A DNA stretch of 64,000 nucleotides. Origin: Pseudomonas sp. R37(2017) (GTDB taxonomy: Bacteria > Pseudomonadota > Gammaproteobacteria > Pseudomonadales > Pseudomonadaceae). The stretch spans positions 124,001 through 188,000 of the forward strand of contig NZ_NEHO01000003.1 in NCBI RefSeq assembly GCF_002113375.1, given 5' to 3'. The translations under genes were made by a program, and so were the position numbers. The notes beneath the pieces were generated by a model. That model was given only the letters and a program-made list of their open reading frames with translations. It made no database searches and had not been told where the DNA came from. Below are positions 27,154 to 37,316 of the stretch, one piece after another. Each line of letters opens with the position of its first letter. The first letter of the stretch is position 1.

Positions 27154-28719
27154 TCAGAACTGGAAGTAAAGGAACGGCGAGAAACTTTGCGCCGAGAGTT
27201 TGAGAATCGAGGCGATGAACAGCAGCAGCACCAGCGCACGCATCACGTAGCGCGACCAGTCGGCAGTCCAGTAGGCCGGTTGCACCTGGGCTTCGACGCC
27301 GACGGTGTAGCCAGGCTGATGGATATTCGCCGGGTTATCCCCAGGCACGGCCTTGATCGTTCCCGGTGTCGCAGCGGCCGGGCCATCGGCGTCGACGTTC
27401 ACCGCAGGCCTGGTCTTGGCCGGAGGCTGATTGCTGTAGAAATCGCGCAGGCCGAAGAACGCCAGGGTCACGTAGGCCACGATCAGCGTTGCCACTTGCA
27501 GGCCGGTCAGGCTGGCCTGGTTGAGTTCCGACAGCGACCAGTCACTGAAGCTGAACATCGCTCCGTACATGCGTCCGGCGACGTGCAGGTTTTCCGCGCG
27601 GAAGATCACCCAGCCCATCACCACCAGCAGGAAGGTCATCACCCAGCGGATCGGATTGAAACTGCGTGGCGAGGTGTTCAGGCCGATGGCTTTTTCAATC
27701 GCCAGCCAGGTGCCATGCCAGGCGCCCCAGACGATGTAGGTGATGTTCGCGCCGTGCCACAGACCACCGAGCAGCATGGTCAGGAACAGGTTGCGATAGG
27801 TCATCAGCGTGCCTTTGCGGTTACCGCCGAGGGTGATGTACAGGTAGTCGCGCAGCCAGGTCGACAGGCTGATGTGCCAGCGCCGCCAGAACTCGGTGAT
27901 CGATTGGCTGACGTAAGGCTGCTTGAAGTTTTCCATGAAGCGGAAACCCATCATCAGGCCCAGGCCGATGGCCATGTCGCTGTATCCGGAGAAGTCGAAA
28001 TACAGTTGCGCGGTGTAGGCCAGCGCGCCCAGCCAGGCATCGCCCGTGGTGGGGTTTTGCAGGGCGAAGCAGTGGTCGGCCACCACCGCCAGGGTGTCGG
28101 CGATGAAGACTTTCTTGATGAAACCCTGCATGAACCGCGTGCAGCCCTCGGAGAACTTGTCGAGGGTGTGGGTGCGGTTGTTGAACTGGTCGGCCAGGTC
28201 GCGGAAACGCAACACGGGGCCGGCGATCAGGTGCGGGAAGATCGCCACGAACGCCGCGAAGTCGATCAGGTTGCGGGTCGCCGGGGTGTCGCCACGGTAG
28301 ACGTCGATGATGTAGCTGATGGACTCGAAGATGTAGAACGAGATCCCGATCGGCAGCAGCACGTGGGTCAGGATGAACGGCGAAAGACCCACCGACGTCA
28401 TCATCGCGTTGATGCTGTCGACGCCGAAGTTGGCGTACTTGAAGTAACCGAGGATGCACAGGTCCACGGCCACGCCGAGCAGCAGCCAGCGCTGCGCCGG
28501 TTTGCTCTTGACCCCGGCGGCACCGACTTTCAGGCCGATCCAGTAGTTCCACAGCGTGACGCCGGCGAACAGCGCGAGGAAGTCCACACGCCACCAGGCG
28601 TAGAACACGTAGCTGGCGATCAGCAGCAGCAAATTGCGATAGCGTTGCCCGCTCAGGTAGTACAAGCCGAGAAAGATCGGCAAGAACAGAAACAGGAACA
28701 CGTTGGATGAGAAAACCAT
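27154..28719 (-). CDS. algI: Alginate O-acetylase AlgI (MBOAT)
   Basis: Polytopic membrane-bound O-acyltransferase that moves acetyl groups across the inner membrane for AlgJ and AlgX. The 521-residue product has about ten membrane segments and the MBOAT catalytic His in LLGGLWHGANITYIVWGAWH. The ATG at 28719 gives the family start MVFSSNVFLFLFLP. It is the first of the acetylation trio algI-algJ-algF, separated from algL by a REP doublet. Confidence 0.95.
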   Translation of the reverse strand: MVFSSNVFLFLFLPIFLGLYYLSGQRYRNLLLLIASYVFYAWWRVDFLALFAGVTLWNYWIGLKVGAAGVKSKPAQRWLLLGVAVDLCILGYFKYANFGVDSINAMMTSVGLSPFILTHVLLPIGISFYIFESISYIIDVYRGDTPATRNLIDFAAFVAIFPHLIAGPVLRFRDLADQFNNRTHTLDKFSEGCTRFMQGFIKKVFIADTLAVVADHCFALQNPTTGDAWLGALAYTAQLYFDFSGYSDMAIGLGLMMGFRFMENFKQPYVSQSITEFWRRWHISLSTWLRDYLYITLGGNRKGTLMTYRNLFLTMLLGGLWHGANITYIVWGAWHGTWLAIEKAIGLNTSPRSFNPIRWVMTFLLVVMGWVIFRAENLHVAGRMYGAMFSFSDWSLSELNQASLTGLQVATLIVAYVTLAFFGLRDFYSNQPPAKTRPAVNVDADGPAAATPGTIKAVPGDNPANIHQPGYTVGVEAQVQPAYWTADWSRYVMRALVLLLFIASILKLSAQSFSPFLYFQF

Positions 28720-28806
28720 CCCGATCTCTCCTTGTTTAACCAACAGTCAAGGGCCCACGGCCCCCCCAAACCCCCCAGGAAAATCTGGAGGGCAAACGTC
28801 ACTTCA

Positions 28807-28900
28807 CTGTGGGAGCGAGCCTGCTCGCGAATGCGGTCTGACATTCACCAAGGGTGTGGACTGGCACACCGCTTTCGCGAGCAGGCTCGCTCCCACAGGG
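28807..28900. repeat. REP doublet within the alginate operon (algL/algI)
   Basis: Inverted GTGGGAGCGAGCCTGCTCGC pair in the 194-bp gap between algL and algI. It divides the polymer-modification/export genes from the acetylation genes. Confidence 0.85.
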
Positions 28901-28913
28901 AATCTGTGTTTGC

Positions 28914-30035
28914 TTAAGACCCCTTGCCCTTTTCATTGGCCGGGTCGTAGACCCTGGTCAGGTCGCCGCCCAGGCGGAAGGTCTTGAACGGCTGCATCTT
29001 GTGCTTCTTCGCCAGCACCTCGGGCGAGCAGGTGTAGAGCGAGCAGAACGGTTCGAGCCAGGCGAATTTCATGTCCTCCTTCAGGTCGGTCATGTCCTGT
29101 TCCTTGCCGTTCTTCTGCTCGAACTCATCCGGGTCTTTCACCCCTGACAGCACCCGGTCACCCAGGCGTTTGAGTGCGCCATTGTTTTCCTGGCGCAGGT
29201 CCACGCCGTTGACCTGGGCGAAACTGGCGATCATTGCCAGCGGCGGCAGGGCGTAGTTGTGGTAGGCCAGTGCCCGTTGCTGGCGCTTGAGTTCGTTGGG
29301 CAGGTAGCCGTCGGCATCGACCTGGCTGGCGCCGACCTTGAACTCCTTCACCGCCCAGTCGAACAGGTCGCGGCGGTCGGTGGCGATGGACGTTGCCATC
29401 ACCGACCAGGCGGCCCAGTACGAGTGGTTGTTGGTCTGGTCCAGCGGCAGGTTGTCCCAGTCGCTGACCACCTGGTCGGCCATCTTGCTGAACCAGGCCT
29501 CGATCAACTGGGCTTGCTGTTGATGGGTAGCCAGCGGGTGGGAATCGGAAAACTTCAGGCGGATGTACGCCGAAGCCATGCTGCCCAGCGCCCATTTGCG
29601 CATCGACTTGCCGGTGTGGTTGAAGTCCTTGGACATCAGCGCATCGGCCTGGGCCCAGGCGGTCAGCCAGCTCAGTGTGCATTCCAGCTGCTCGGGACGA
29701 CCGTCACGCATGAACTGCATCACACGCTTGCTGGTACCGCGCTCGATTTTGGTGATGTCGGCGGTGCTCTCGCGGAAAGCTTTTTCCGACTCCACGTTCA
29801 GGGTCGCGCGGGCCTTGTCCGAACCTTCGTACTTGCTGCGAAATTGCAACGAGCCGGTGTACGGCGTCGGCATCGCATCGCAGCCTTCGCTCTTGTCGCC
29901 GGTCTTGAATTTATCCACAGGCGCAAAATAGCCCTGGGGTGGACGCAGTGGCGCCGCCGCTTGCGTGGCCCCGGTGAACATCGCCAGGCTCAAGAGCGTG
30001 GGAGCCAACAGTGCGGAAAATCTCGGATAGTGCAT
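28914..30035 (-). CDS. algL: Poly(beta-D-mannuronate) lyase AlgL
   Basis: Periplasmic alginate lyase of the PL5 family that clears polymer misdirected into the periplasm and belongs to the export complex. The 373-residue product has a signal peptide ([20 protein letters not shown]) and the catalytic segment NNHSYWAAW near residue 200, with [12 protein letters not shown] upstream. The ATG at 30035 is chosen because TGAGG lies 6 bp before it and it starts 8 bp after the algX stop. Confidence 0.95.
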   Translation of the reverse strand: MHYPRFSALLAPTLLSLAMFTGATQAAAPLRPPQGYFAPVDKFKTGDKSEGCDAMPTPYTGSLQFRSKYEGSDKARATLNVESEKAFRESTADITKIERGTSKRVMQFMRDGRPEQLECTLSWLTAWAQADALMSKDFNHTGKSMRKWALGSMASAYIRLKFSDSHPLATHQQQAQLIEAWFSKMADQVVSDWDNLPLDQTNNHSYWAAWSVMATSIATDRRDLFDWAVKEFKVGASQVDADGYLPNELKRQQRALAYHNYALPPLAMIASFAQVNGVDLRQENNGALKRLGDRVLSGVKDPDEFEQKNGKEQDMTDLKEDMKFAWLEPFCSLYTCSPEVLAKKHKMQPFKTFRLGGDLTRVYDPANEKGKGS

Positions 30036-30043
30036 GGCAGACC

Positions 30044-31504
30044 TCATTGCCCGACCGAAGCAGTACGCTGCTCGGCGCCCGGGAACACGTTGCGTTTGCA
30101 GATTTTCGCTTCGACTGTCTGAGGTGCGGCACCGGCTTCGGGGCCCTGGACTTCAACGGCCAGCAGGTTCTGCGAGGCCCAGTCTTCATCCGTGCGCAAC
30201 TCGAAAGCGAAACGCCCATCAGTCTCGGAGGTTTCCGGTTTTTCGATCTTGATGTCCTCGTGGCGGCCGTTCATGTACCAGAGGGTGGCTTGCAGGGTTT
30301 TCACCGAGGTGTCGGCGAAGCGGATGTCGACCTGGTGGCTGCTGTTGCGCAGGTCGAGGTTTTTGCTGTTGACCATCAACTCGTTTTTGCCCGGCTTGAG
30401 CGTGGCGCTGCCGGACATCTGCGCATCCTTGCCTTCGCAACCGTTGTCCAGCAGGGCCATCATCTGGCGGTAGATGGTTTCCTGGTCGAGGCGGTACAGC
30501 GGCGAGAATTCCCAGATGAGAATCTTCGGCGGGTTCTTCTGGAACTCGTCGCTGCCCAGGTACTGCAGCATCGAACCTTCCAGGCCGCCGCCGGGGAACG
30601 CCACGTTGAGGATGTCGGCGCCGATGGCTTCTTCGAGGAAACCGGCGAAGTTGTAGTTCTTGCCGCTGTGGGAGGTACCCACGAGGGTGATTTGCGGGTT
30701 GCCGGAGTCGCCGAACAGGTCGCCGTCAGCCGCTTCGCCCTTGGGCTCGGTGGTGAATTGATCCATGTACTGGATCGCGTAGCTGGTGCCACAGAGTTGA
30801 CCGGCCATGTTGTGCAAGGTGCCGGTCTTGCCCATGCGACCCGACTTGTGGGTCTCGAACTCGCGCTTGGGAATGTCGGCAAACTCAGGCAACTGCTTGA
30901 CCTTCTCGGCGACGATTTTCGCCGTGCGCTGGGCGCCGTACGGGGTCCAGTGCTGGTCGCCACGGAAGTAGAAGTCGTGGGCGGGCAGGGTGTCGGGCAA
31001 CGACTCGTCGGTCAGTGGCGACAGGTCCGGGACCACGTAGCCCATCTGGGCGAAACGACCGAGCATGGATTTGTAGTTTCTCAGTGCCTTGTCGAAGTCG
31101 TAGCTGGCTTTCTCCGCCGGATTGAGCTTGTTGCGATTCACCAGGCCACGGGTTGGCTGGTACACGACAACCAGTTCCACGCCTTTGCTCTTGAACGCAT
31201 CGTGCAGTTGTTTCATGCGTTTGTAGCCGGCGGGCGTGGTGTCGAATTCGGTGCGCAAGTCTTCCTGGGTGCGGAACAGCCAGTCACCCTGGGCCTGCAC
31301 CAGTGTGGTGAAGTTCTGCTGATAGCGGGTGGTGTAGTTCTTCGCGTCGTGGGCAGCCGGGCACAGGCTGCAGCACGGTTCGGCAGTGAATTTCGGTGCC
31401 TGTGCTTCAGCGGTGCCGGCATCGGCGCGCGCGCCACCGCTGGCCGCGAGGATGCCGGCGGTCAGGGCCGACAGGCTGAGTAATTTGATCAAGTGTGGGT
31501 GCAT
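30044..31504 (-). CDS. algX: Alginate biosynthesis protein AlgX
   Basis: Periplasmic two-domain protein: an SGNH-like acetyltransferase domain and a C-terminal carbohydrate-binding module. It binds the polymer and is the terminal acetyltransferase in the export scaffold. Signal peptide [20 protein letters not shown]; catalytic Asp/His in [13 protein letters not shown]; nucleophile Ser in [12 protein letters not shown]; disulfide-forming cysteines in CCSLC near the N-terminus. 486 residues, in line with the family. Confidence 0.96.
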   Translation of the reverse strand: MHPHLIKLLSLSALTAGILAASGGARADAGTAEAQAPKFTAEPCCSLCPAAHDAKNYTTRYQQNFTTLVQAQGDWLFRTQEDLRTEFDTTPAGYKRMKQLHDAFKSKGVELVVVYQPTRGLVNRNKLNPAEKASYDFDKALRNYKSMLGRFAQMGYVVPDLSPLTDESLPDTLPAHDFYFRGDQHWTPYGAQRTAKIVAEKVKQLPEFADIPKREFETHKSGRMGKTGTLHNMAGQLCGTSYAIQYMDQFTTEPKGEAADGDLFGDSGNPQITLVGTSHSGKNYNFAGFLEEAIGADILNVAFPGGGLEGSMLQYLGSDEFQKNPPKILIWEFSPLYRLDQETIYRQMMALLDNGCEGKDAQMSGSATLKPGKNELMVNSKNLDLRNSSHQVDIRFADTSVKTLQATLWYMNGRHEDIKIEKPETSETDGRFAFELRTDEDWASQNLLAVEVQGPEAGAAPQTVEAKICKRNVFPGAEQRTASVGQ

Positions 31505-31514
31505 AAGATTATCC

Positions 31515-33089
31515 TCAGTCCCGCATTTCGGTCTGGCGTTCGACAGGGTCGATCAGCACGGCTTTCTGCTGGCGCACCAGCAGGTCGAGAATTTCATCCT
31601 GACGTTCGCCAAGGATGCCGGTGAAGCTGATACCGCTGGATTTGGTCGGTGCGAGCATCGACACGCGATACAGCTCCACACTCAGCGGCGAGTCGATGGA
31701 CAGCGGTCCGCTGCCGTTGGCCGCCAGTTCACCGCCGACCACGATCAGTGACACTTGGGCGTCGAACGGGTCGAGCTTGATGTCGCGGTCGGTGTTGCTC
31801 AGATCCTTGATGTGGCCGTACACACCAGTGAGGCCGTTGGCCATGGCGACGTTTTCGTACAGGCGAATGTTCACGCTGTTACGGATGCGGATGCCGTGGC
31901 GCTTGTTGCTCAGCACACGGTTGCCCCACAACAGGTTGTCGGCACTCTCGTAGAGGGTGATGCCGTCGGTGTGGTTCTGGTAGATCTCGTTGTGGGCGAT
32001 CAGGTTGTTCACGCTGTTACGGTCGATCACCAGCCCCGAGAGGTGGTTGTCGTAGCTGCGGTTGTTGAAGATGAAGCTGTCGTTGACCTCACGGGAAATA
32101 ATGATCCCGTGCTTCTTTTTGGTCCCGTACACCGTGTTGTCGGCAATGATCAGACCGTGGGAGCGGTCGTGCGGGTCGATGCCGTAGACGATGTTGTCTT
32201 TGTAGGTGTTGCCCTTGACCACGAAGTCGCGGGTTTCATAGCAGTAGAAGCCGTACCACATGTCCGAGAACTCGGAACCGACGATCCAGCCTGTGGGTTC
32301 AGGGCGCTTGAGCACCTTGGCCATGTTCGGCGTGTACTGGGAAATACTCACGCCATAGGACTTACTGTTGGCGTAGCCGAAACTGGCGATCTTGCTGTTG
32401 GCGATGTAGGTCTCGGTGCCGCCCCAGGACAGCAGGAACGGACGGAATTCCTTTGGCGAATTGAACGTCGCCGGGCCGTTGTCCTTCTCGCGCCAGCCGG
32501 TGATTCTGGTGTCACGCACGAACAACTGGCCGTCGTTGACCAGGAACGCGCCGCCCTCCTGGGACAGGCGCAGTTCCTGGGTCTGCTTGTCGATTTCGAG
32601 GATGCCGTGACGACCGACCACGATCGGCAACCGGGAGAGGAACACACCCGGCGAGGTTTCGCTGAAGTACTGCTTGGGAACCTTTTTCGCCAGGTCCTTG
32701 AGGTTCATGTAGCCGTCGTCGACGAAGATCGCCTGGGGGATACCGTGCTGGCGCACCACCCATTCGGCCATCTTGTTGTCGCCACCGATGAAGTCCTTCA
32801 GGGCGTCTTCCTGCATCATCCGGCGCAGGCTGATCTTGCCCGGCTTGCTGCGCACGACTTTTGCCGCGATGGCTTCGGCGGTGTAGCCGGAAACGTCCGG
32901 CAGTTTCGGCGTGGCCAGTTCCAGCGGCGCGCTCGGTGCGCTGCTGACGGTGTAGGTCTTGGCCTGTTGCAGTTCCTTGGCCACAGTCACAGGCTTCGCC
33001 GGCTCCACATTGGCGAAGCCAGTCGTGCTGGCCAGCAGCATCGCGCCGGCCAACAGGCTGATCGAGCCTTTTCGGGCTGGATGATTCAT
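31515..33089 (-). CDS. algG: Mannuronan C5-epimerase AlgG
   Basis: Periplasmic right-handed beta-helix enzyme that converts D-mannuronate to L-guluronate residues in the polymer. The 524-residue product has a signal peptide (ISLLAGAMLLASTTGFA), repeated beta-helix coils, and the active-site motif DPHDRSHG near residue 315 followed by NRSYDNHLSGLVIDRNSVNN. I chose the ATG at 33089, with GGGAG upstream, over the ATG at 33116, which overlaps the algE stop (TGATG); both are possible. Confidence 0.95.
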   Translation of the reverse strand: MNHPARKGSISLLAGAMLLASTTGFANVEPAKPVTVAKELQQAKTYTVSSAPSAPLELATPKLPDVSGYTAEAIAAKVVRSKPGKISLRRMMQEDALKDFIGGDNKMAEWVVRQHGIPQAIFVDDGYMNLKDLAKKVPKQYFSETSPGVFLSRLPIVVGRHGILEIDKQTQELRLSQEGGAFLVNDGQLFVRDTRITGWREKDNGPATFNSPKEFRPFLLSWGGTETYIANSKIASFGYANSKSYGVSISQYTPNMAKVLKRPEPTGWIVGSEFSDMWYGFYCYETRDFVVKGNTYKDNIVYGIDPHDRSHGLIIADNTVYGTKKKHGIIISREVNDSFIFNNRSYDNHLSGLVIDRNSVNNLIAHNEIYQNHTDGITLYESADNLLWGNRVLSNKRHGIRIRNSVNIRLYENVAMANGLTGVYGHIKDLSNTDRDIKLDPFDAQVSLIVVGGELAANGSGPLSIDSPLSVELYRVSMLAPTKSSGISFTGILGERQDEILDLLVRQQKAVLIDPVERQTEMRD

Positions 33090-33115
33090 CTGGGAGACTC
33101 CCTTCGCAATGTGCA

Positions 33116-34600
33116 TCAGAAGCGCCAGATCACGTCGATGAACGCGCGGTGCATGTACGAATCGACTTCCTTGCCGTAGGCATCGCCCGGCTTGAATACA
33201 CCACCACGGAAACGCACCAGGGCCGAAGGCTCATCGATCGCCTGACTCATCGACGCGGGCAACAAGCCTTGCTTGAAGTACTTGGTGACCACCAGGTCCA
33301 TTTCCTGACCGAGGTCTTTCTCGCCATCGTTCAGCGGCAGCGAAGTGCTGGAGAGAATCGTGCCGGTGGCGTCGTCGGTGTTGTTCTGGACGGCGTTGAT
33401 GCCGTTGCTGCCGACCGGCTTGTTGCCGTCGACGCGCCAGAACTTGTGGTAGATCAGGCTGGCGTCGTATTCGTCGTTGAGCATCCACGATCCGAACAGG
33501 GTGGCGGTCTGCATGTTGTTCATTTCGCCGCGGAAGGCTTCGCCGAAACGGTGTACTCGCGAGCGGGTGCCGGTGTAGTTCGAACGGTTGCTTTCCAGGC
33601 CGTTCTGTTCGTACTCGGCGCTGGCGCGGGCATAGGCGGCACCGACCTGCCATTGTGGATCGAGGCGCAAACGCACGCCGACATCGGTGGCCCAGCCGTT
33701 GAGGTTTTCACCGCGCTTGGCTTGAGCCGGCGCCGTGCCGTCGGCGTTCAGCGGGTTGACCTTGTCGACGTCGCCGCTCATGCCGGTGATGCTGCCCCAG
33801 TAGTTGAGCGTGTTGGTGTTGCGCCAGTTGTAGGCGTCGCTGTCGGCGGTCAGGCCGAGCCAACTGATGTCACCGTTCTGTTTCTTGTCCAGCGAGTCGG
33901 TCGGTACGCCCGGTTCCGGGAAGTCGAGCTTGCCGTTGTCGTGGGTGTGATGACCGCGAATGCCGACCCAGTTGCCCGGGGTCCACTGGTACGCGGCATC
34001 GGCATAGGCGTGCAGGCGATCCTTGTCTTGCGGCGACAGTTCCTTGAGGTCGGTACGGTACTCGCTGAAGCGTTCGGCGATACCGACGTTGGCGCGCAGC
34101 AGGGTGGTGTCGAAGGTCCAGTTCAGGGCTTCGATGTTGGTGTCGCGCCATTGGCCGTCGTCGTTGCGCAGGCGTTGGCGGCCGAGCTTCAGGATCTCGC
34201 CGGGGTAAGGCGTGAAGCCGCTGTAACCGACCCAGAACTCACGCATGGCCAGGTAGTTTTTCTTGGTCTGGCGATCATTGTTGTCGGTGTTTTCGGCGCC
34301 ATCGGATTGTTGCAGGGTGTCGGTCTCGATGATGTCGGTGGACGTCACCGCCTGACCCATGGCGTAGGCGCTCCATGCGCCGCTTTCACCGTAGACCCAC
34401 GGACGCAGGTCAAGACCGACGCCGTTGACGTCACCACCAGGGGCGGTGCCGAGGTCGCGGTCGTCTTCGGATTGGCCGGTGATTTTCACGTCCAGGCCAA
34501 AGTTCTTGGTTTCTTCAGTCATCGCAGCAAGCGTCGGGCAAGACCAGATCAGCGCGAATGTCAGGCCGATGCCGGCCTTCATGAATGGATTCAACTTCAT
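33116..34600 (-). CDS. algE: Alginate outer-membrane porin AlgE
   Basis: Outer-membrane beta-barrel through which alginate leaves the cell. The 494-residue protein has a signal peptide ([18 protein letters not shown]), many amphipathic strands with aromatic girdle residues, and a C-terminal aromatic residue (FIDVIWRF) typical of barrel proteins. It overlaps algK by 4 bp (ATGA), fitting the partnership of AlgK and AlgE. Confidence 0.95.
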   Translation of the reverse strand: MKLNPFMKAGIGLTFALIWSCPTLAAMTEETKNFGLDVKITGQSEDDRDLGTAPGGDVNGVGLDLRPWVYGESGAWSAYAMGQAVTSTDIIETDTLQQSDGAENTDNNDRQTKKNYLAMREFWVGYSGFTPYPGEILKLGRQRLRNDDGQWRDTNIEALNWTFDTTLLRANVGIAERFSEYRTDLKELSPQDKDRLHAYADAAYQWTPGNWVGIRGHHTHDNGKLDFPEPGVPTDSLDKKQNGDISWLGLTADSDAYNWRNTNTLNYWGSITGMSGDVDKVNPLNADGTAPAQAKRGENLNGWATDVGVRLRLDPQWQVGAAYARASAEYEQNGLESNRSNYTGTRSRVHRFGEAFRGEMNNMQTATLFGSWMLNDEYDASLIYHKFWRVDGNKPVGSNGINAVQNNTDDATGTILSSTSLPLNDGEKDLGQEMDLVVTKYFKQGLLPASMSQAIDEPSALVRFRGGVFKPGDAYGKEVDSYMHRAFIDVIWRF

Positions 34601-36102
34601 TTGGATTCCTCGCTGGCTTCTTCTTGCAGGGCGTTCAGCTCCGGCGTGTTCGGGCTCAGGGCGCCGCGCACGGCCTGTTCTTGTTTCAACAGGCGTTGGG
34701 CCTCGGCCAGCCGGTCGGGCGGCAGTTGCGTTTGGATTGTTTGTGCAAGCTCGGTGGCTTGCGGGGTGTTCTGGGCCAGGGCCAATTGGCTGAAGACGTA
34801 GGCATTCAGCGGGTCAGGCTTGGTCCCCTTGCCTTGGGAAAACAGTTGGGCGATGGCGAAGTCGGCGCTGTTCTGGCCGTTGCGCGCAGCGGTCAACAGA
34901 TGGTCGAGGGCCTTCTGCGGATAGACCTTGCCCAGGTAGCCACGGCGATAGATCTGGCCCAGGTAGTAATCGGCAGCGACTTCGCGGCCCACGGCTTTCT
35001 GGAAATGCTCCTCGGCGACCTTGGCGTCGGCGGGCACCAGTTTGCCTTCGAAGTAGAGCTTGCCCAGCAACAGTTCGGCGCGCGGCTGGTCGGCGGCGCG
35101 ACCGTTGTCCAGGTACTTCATCATCTGGTCGACGTCGCCCAGTTCGGGGAAGTCGTAGAGCAATTGCGCAAGGCTGACCCACGACGCCGGGTAGCCCGGT
35201 GCGATCGGCTCGAGCAGCGACTGCGCGGTTTTCTCGTCGGTCTGGCCCAGGGTCGAATCGGCGAGCACACGAGCGACGCTGTCGACGCGTTGCGCCGATA
35301 CGCTGCCGCGAGCGTGAGCCGCTTGCATCTGCTTGATCAGCTCGGCCTGTTGTTCGGGCCTGGCCTGTTTCTGATAGACCGTGGCCAGTTCGACGTAGCA
35401 GATGTCGCTGGTGTTGAGCGCGGCCTTGCAGATTTTTTCCACGTCATCCAGGTGCTGGTCATAGGTGCCCTGGGTGCGGTAGAGCAGCACTTGCGCCAGG
35501 CCCGCTTCCGGCTTGCCTTCGGTGCGCCATTGGCTGATCTGCTGCTGCGCGTTCACGTTGGGGAAGCTGTGCGGGTATTGCAGGTACAGCATCGCCAGCG
35601 GGATCAGGGTGTTGCCTTCGCCTGCCGCAGCGGCTTTTTTCAACAGGGTTTCGGCTTCGTGCTGCTCGGCTTCGGTGGAGCCGGGCTTGGCCACCAGCAA
35701 GCGACCGAGACGCGCCTGGGCACGCGGCGAAACGCTGGCCGCGGCGCGGTAAGTCGCCTCGGCCTGCTTCATCTGCGCCGGGTCGCGGCTGTCGACCTGG
35801 ATATCGGCCAGACCGACCTGGGCTTCGCTGTAGCCAAGGTCTGCCAGTTGCCGGTAATTCTGCGCGGCGGTGGCGGTATCGCCACGCTTGAGCGCTTCGT
35901 TGGCCAGGCGCTGGTCGGGCAGGCCGGCGCAACCGGCCAGGCTCACCGCCAATGCCACGGCACACAGAGACCCCCTGTAGGAGCGAGCATGCTCGCGATG
36001 CAGGCGACTCGGTTCTTCAGACAAACCGCGCTGATCCCATCGCGAGCAGGCTCGCTCCCACAGGGTCGGTGGCGTGTTGAGGGTTGGAGTAGTCACAGGC
36101 AT
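34597..36102 (-). CDS. algK: Alginate export lipoprotein AlgK with a REP-derived N-terminal extension
   Basis: Outer-membrane lipoprotein made of Sel1/TPR-like repeats that helps place AlgE and scaffolds the export complex. The lipobox is LAGC with Cys at residue 58, far deeper than usual. Residues about 13-43 are encoded by a REP doublet ([11 protein letters not shown] and REHARSYRG are translated palindrome arms), so the hydrophobic core [14 protein letters not shown] is preceded by a long basic, non-family region. No in-frame ATG lies between the REP and the lipobox; only GTG or TTG codons within the hydrophobic core could serve. Downstream of residue 58 the protein looks intact. Membrane targeting may be weakened or may tolerate the long n-region. 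Confidence 0.88.
   Translation of the reverse strand: MPVTTPTLNTPPTLWERACSRWDQRGLSEEPSRLHREHARSYRGSLCAVALAVSLAGCAGLPDQRLANEALKRGDTATAAQNYRQLADLGYSEAQVGLADIQVDSRDPAQMKQAEATYRAAASVSPRAQARLGRLLVAKPGSTEAEQHEAETLLKKAAAAGEGNTLIPLAMLYLQYPHSFPNVNAQQQISQWRTEGKPEAGLAQVLLYRTQGTYDQHLDDVEKICKAALNTSDICYVELATVYQKQARPEQQAELIKQMQAAHARGSVSAQRVDSVARVLADSTLGQTDEKTAQSLLEPIAPGYPASWVSLAQLLYDFPELGDVDQMMKYLDNGRAADQPRAELLLGKLYFEGKLVPADAKVAEEHFQKAVGREVAADYYLGQIYRRGYLGKVYPQKALDHLLTAARNGQNSADFAIAQLFSQGKGTKPDPLNAYVFSQLALAQNTPQATELAQTIQTQLPPDRLAEAQRLLKQEQAVRGALSPNTPELNALQEEASEESK
35973..36065. repeat. REP doublet inside the algK coding sequence
   Basis: Two inverted palindromes (GTAGGAGCGAGCATGCTCGC and GCGAGCAGGCTCGCTCCCAC) lie between the algK start codon and its lipobox. 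The frame stays open across all 93 bp. REPs are normally extragenic, so this placement is unusual. Confidence 0.9.
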
Positions 36103-36111
36103 GTCCTCGAC

Positions 36112-37281
36112 TTAAAGACCGACAGCCATGGCTTTGTCGATCAGCCAGTTCAGGTTCGGGCCACGGTCGCTGCTCACTTCCACCGGGCGCCCGGCGAGGG
36201 AGCTGTCCAGGGTTTCGTCCGGCTGAATCAGTACGCGAATGTCGGAGGACAGGTCGGCGCTTTTCAGGCTGGTGCTGCTGACGATTTTGCCGGTGCGGGT
36301 CTGGTCTTCGCCGGCGATCTGGAAGCGCACGGAAGTACCTGGGCGCACTTCGCCGAACTGGCGATAGGAGAAGCGTGCTTCAACGTTGGCTTCGCTGTTG
36401 CGCGGGACCAGTTGGAAGATCACGTCGCCCTTGCTGGCGTACTGACCGTTGGCAACCATTTGCTGGGCCACGGTGCAATCGCAAGGCGAGGTCAGAGTGC
36501 CGGTCATCTGCTTGCCGAACAGTTCTTCAACCTTGGCCGGTTGCAGCTGGTCTTCGTCCAGATGGCCCTTGAGCACGTCGAGCATGCTGGTGCTGAAGGT
36601 CGCCAGCGGTGCGCCCTTGGCGGCCACGCCGTCGGCTTTCACCAGGCTCTGCACGGTACCGTCGCGAGGCATGGTGATGTTCACGCCCGGCACGCTGACC
36701 AGACCGGCCTGGGCGTGGCTGACGAAGTACATGCCGTACACGGATTTGAAAACAAAACCGAAGGCGGCCACGCCAACCACGAAGATCCCCAGGCTGAAGG
36801 TCACGGCTTTCATGCGCCCCAGGGCGGACATGCCGTGGCCGCCGTCCTTGTGCTTGCGTGCCTTGGTGAAGTTGTCGCGCTGCAGGGTCGCCAGCACTTC
36901 GCCGATGCTGACGATGTCGCCAGCCAGGTGCGAGGTGATCAGGTGGCGCAGGGTCGAAATGTCCTGCGGCTCGAGGTTCTGGAACTGGCAGCCGGTGCGT
37001 CCGGTCTGGCGGTCGAAGGAGCGGACCTGCAACTCGACGTCCATGGCCAGGCCGAGGTTGTCGATGACGAATTGCAGGCGGGCCTTGTACACGTCGCCGA
37101 CCTTCAGTGGCAATTGACCGGCGTTGAACGCCAGGCCACCGGCGGACAGGTCGATCACCCGGGCTTCGACCGGCGTCCGGTCTGGGCCGAAGAAGCGCAA
37201 CTTGGCCGGTATTTTCACGCGGGCGTGTTGGCGCTGGGCTTCGGATTCGTGCACTACGTTGGCGTTGACGGCGGTATTCAT
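36112..37281 (-). CDS. alg44: Alginate polymerase subunit Alg44 (PilZ c-di-GMP receptor)
   Basis: Inner-membrane protein needed with Alg8 for polymerisation. The N-terminal cytoplasmic PilZ domain shows the c-di-GMP-binding motifs RQHAR (RxxxR) near residue 18 and DLSAGG near 45. A single membrane segment follows (VTFSLGIFVVGVAAFGFVF), then a periplasmic HlyD-like domain. The 389-residue length fits. Cyclic di-GMP control is known for the family, and a diguanylate cyclase gene is present at 4.4-5.9 kb, though no link between the two is shown. Confidence 0.95.
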   Translation of the reverse strand: MNTAVNANVVHESEAQRQHARVKIPAKLRFFGPDRTPVEARVIDLSAGGLAFNAGQLPLKVGDVYKARLQFVIDNLGLAMDVELQVRSFDRQTGRTGCQFQNLEPQDISTLRHLITSHLAGDIVSIGEVLATLQRDNFTKARKHKDGGHGMSALGRMKAVTFSLGIFVVGVAAFGFVFKSVYGMYFVSHAQAGLVSVPGVNITMPRDGTVQSLVKADGVAAKGAPLATFSTSMLDVLKGHLDEDQLQPAKVEELFGKQMTGTLTSPCDCTVAQQMVANGQYASKGDVIFQLVPRNSEANVEARFSYRQFGEVRPGTSVRFQIAGEDQTRTGKIVSSTSLKSADLSSDIRVLIQPDETLDSSLAGRPVEVSSDRGPNLNWLIDKAMAVGL

Positions 37282-37316
37282 AAGGGCGTTTTCCTAGTTA
37301 ATTCAGGCGAGTTCGG

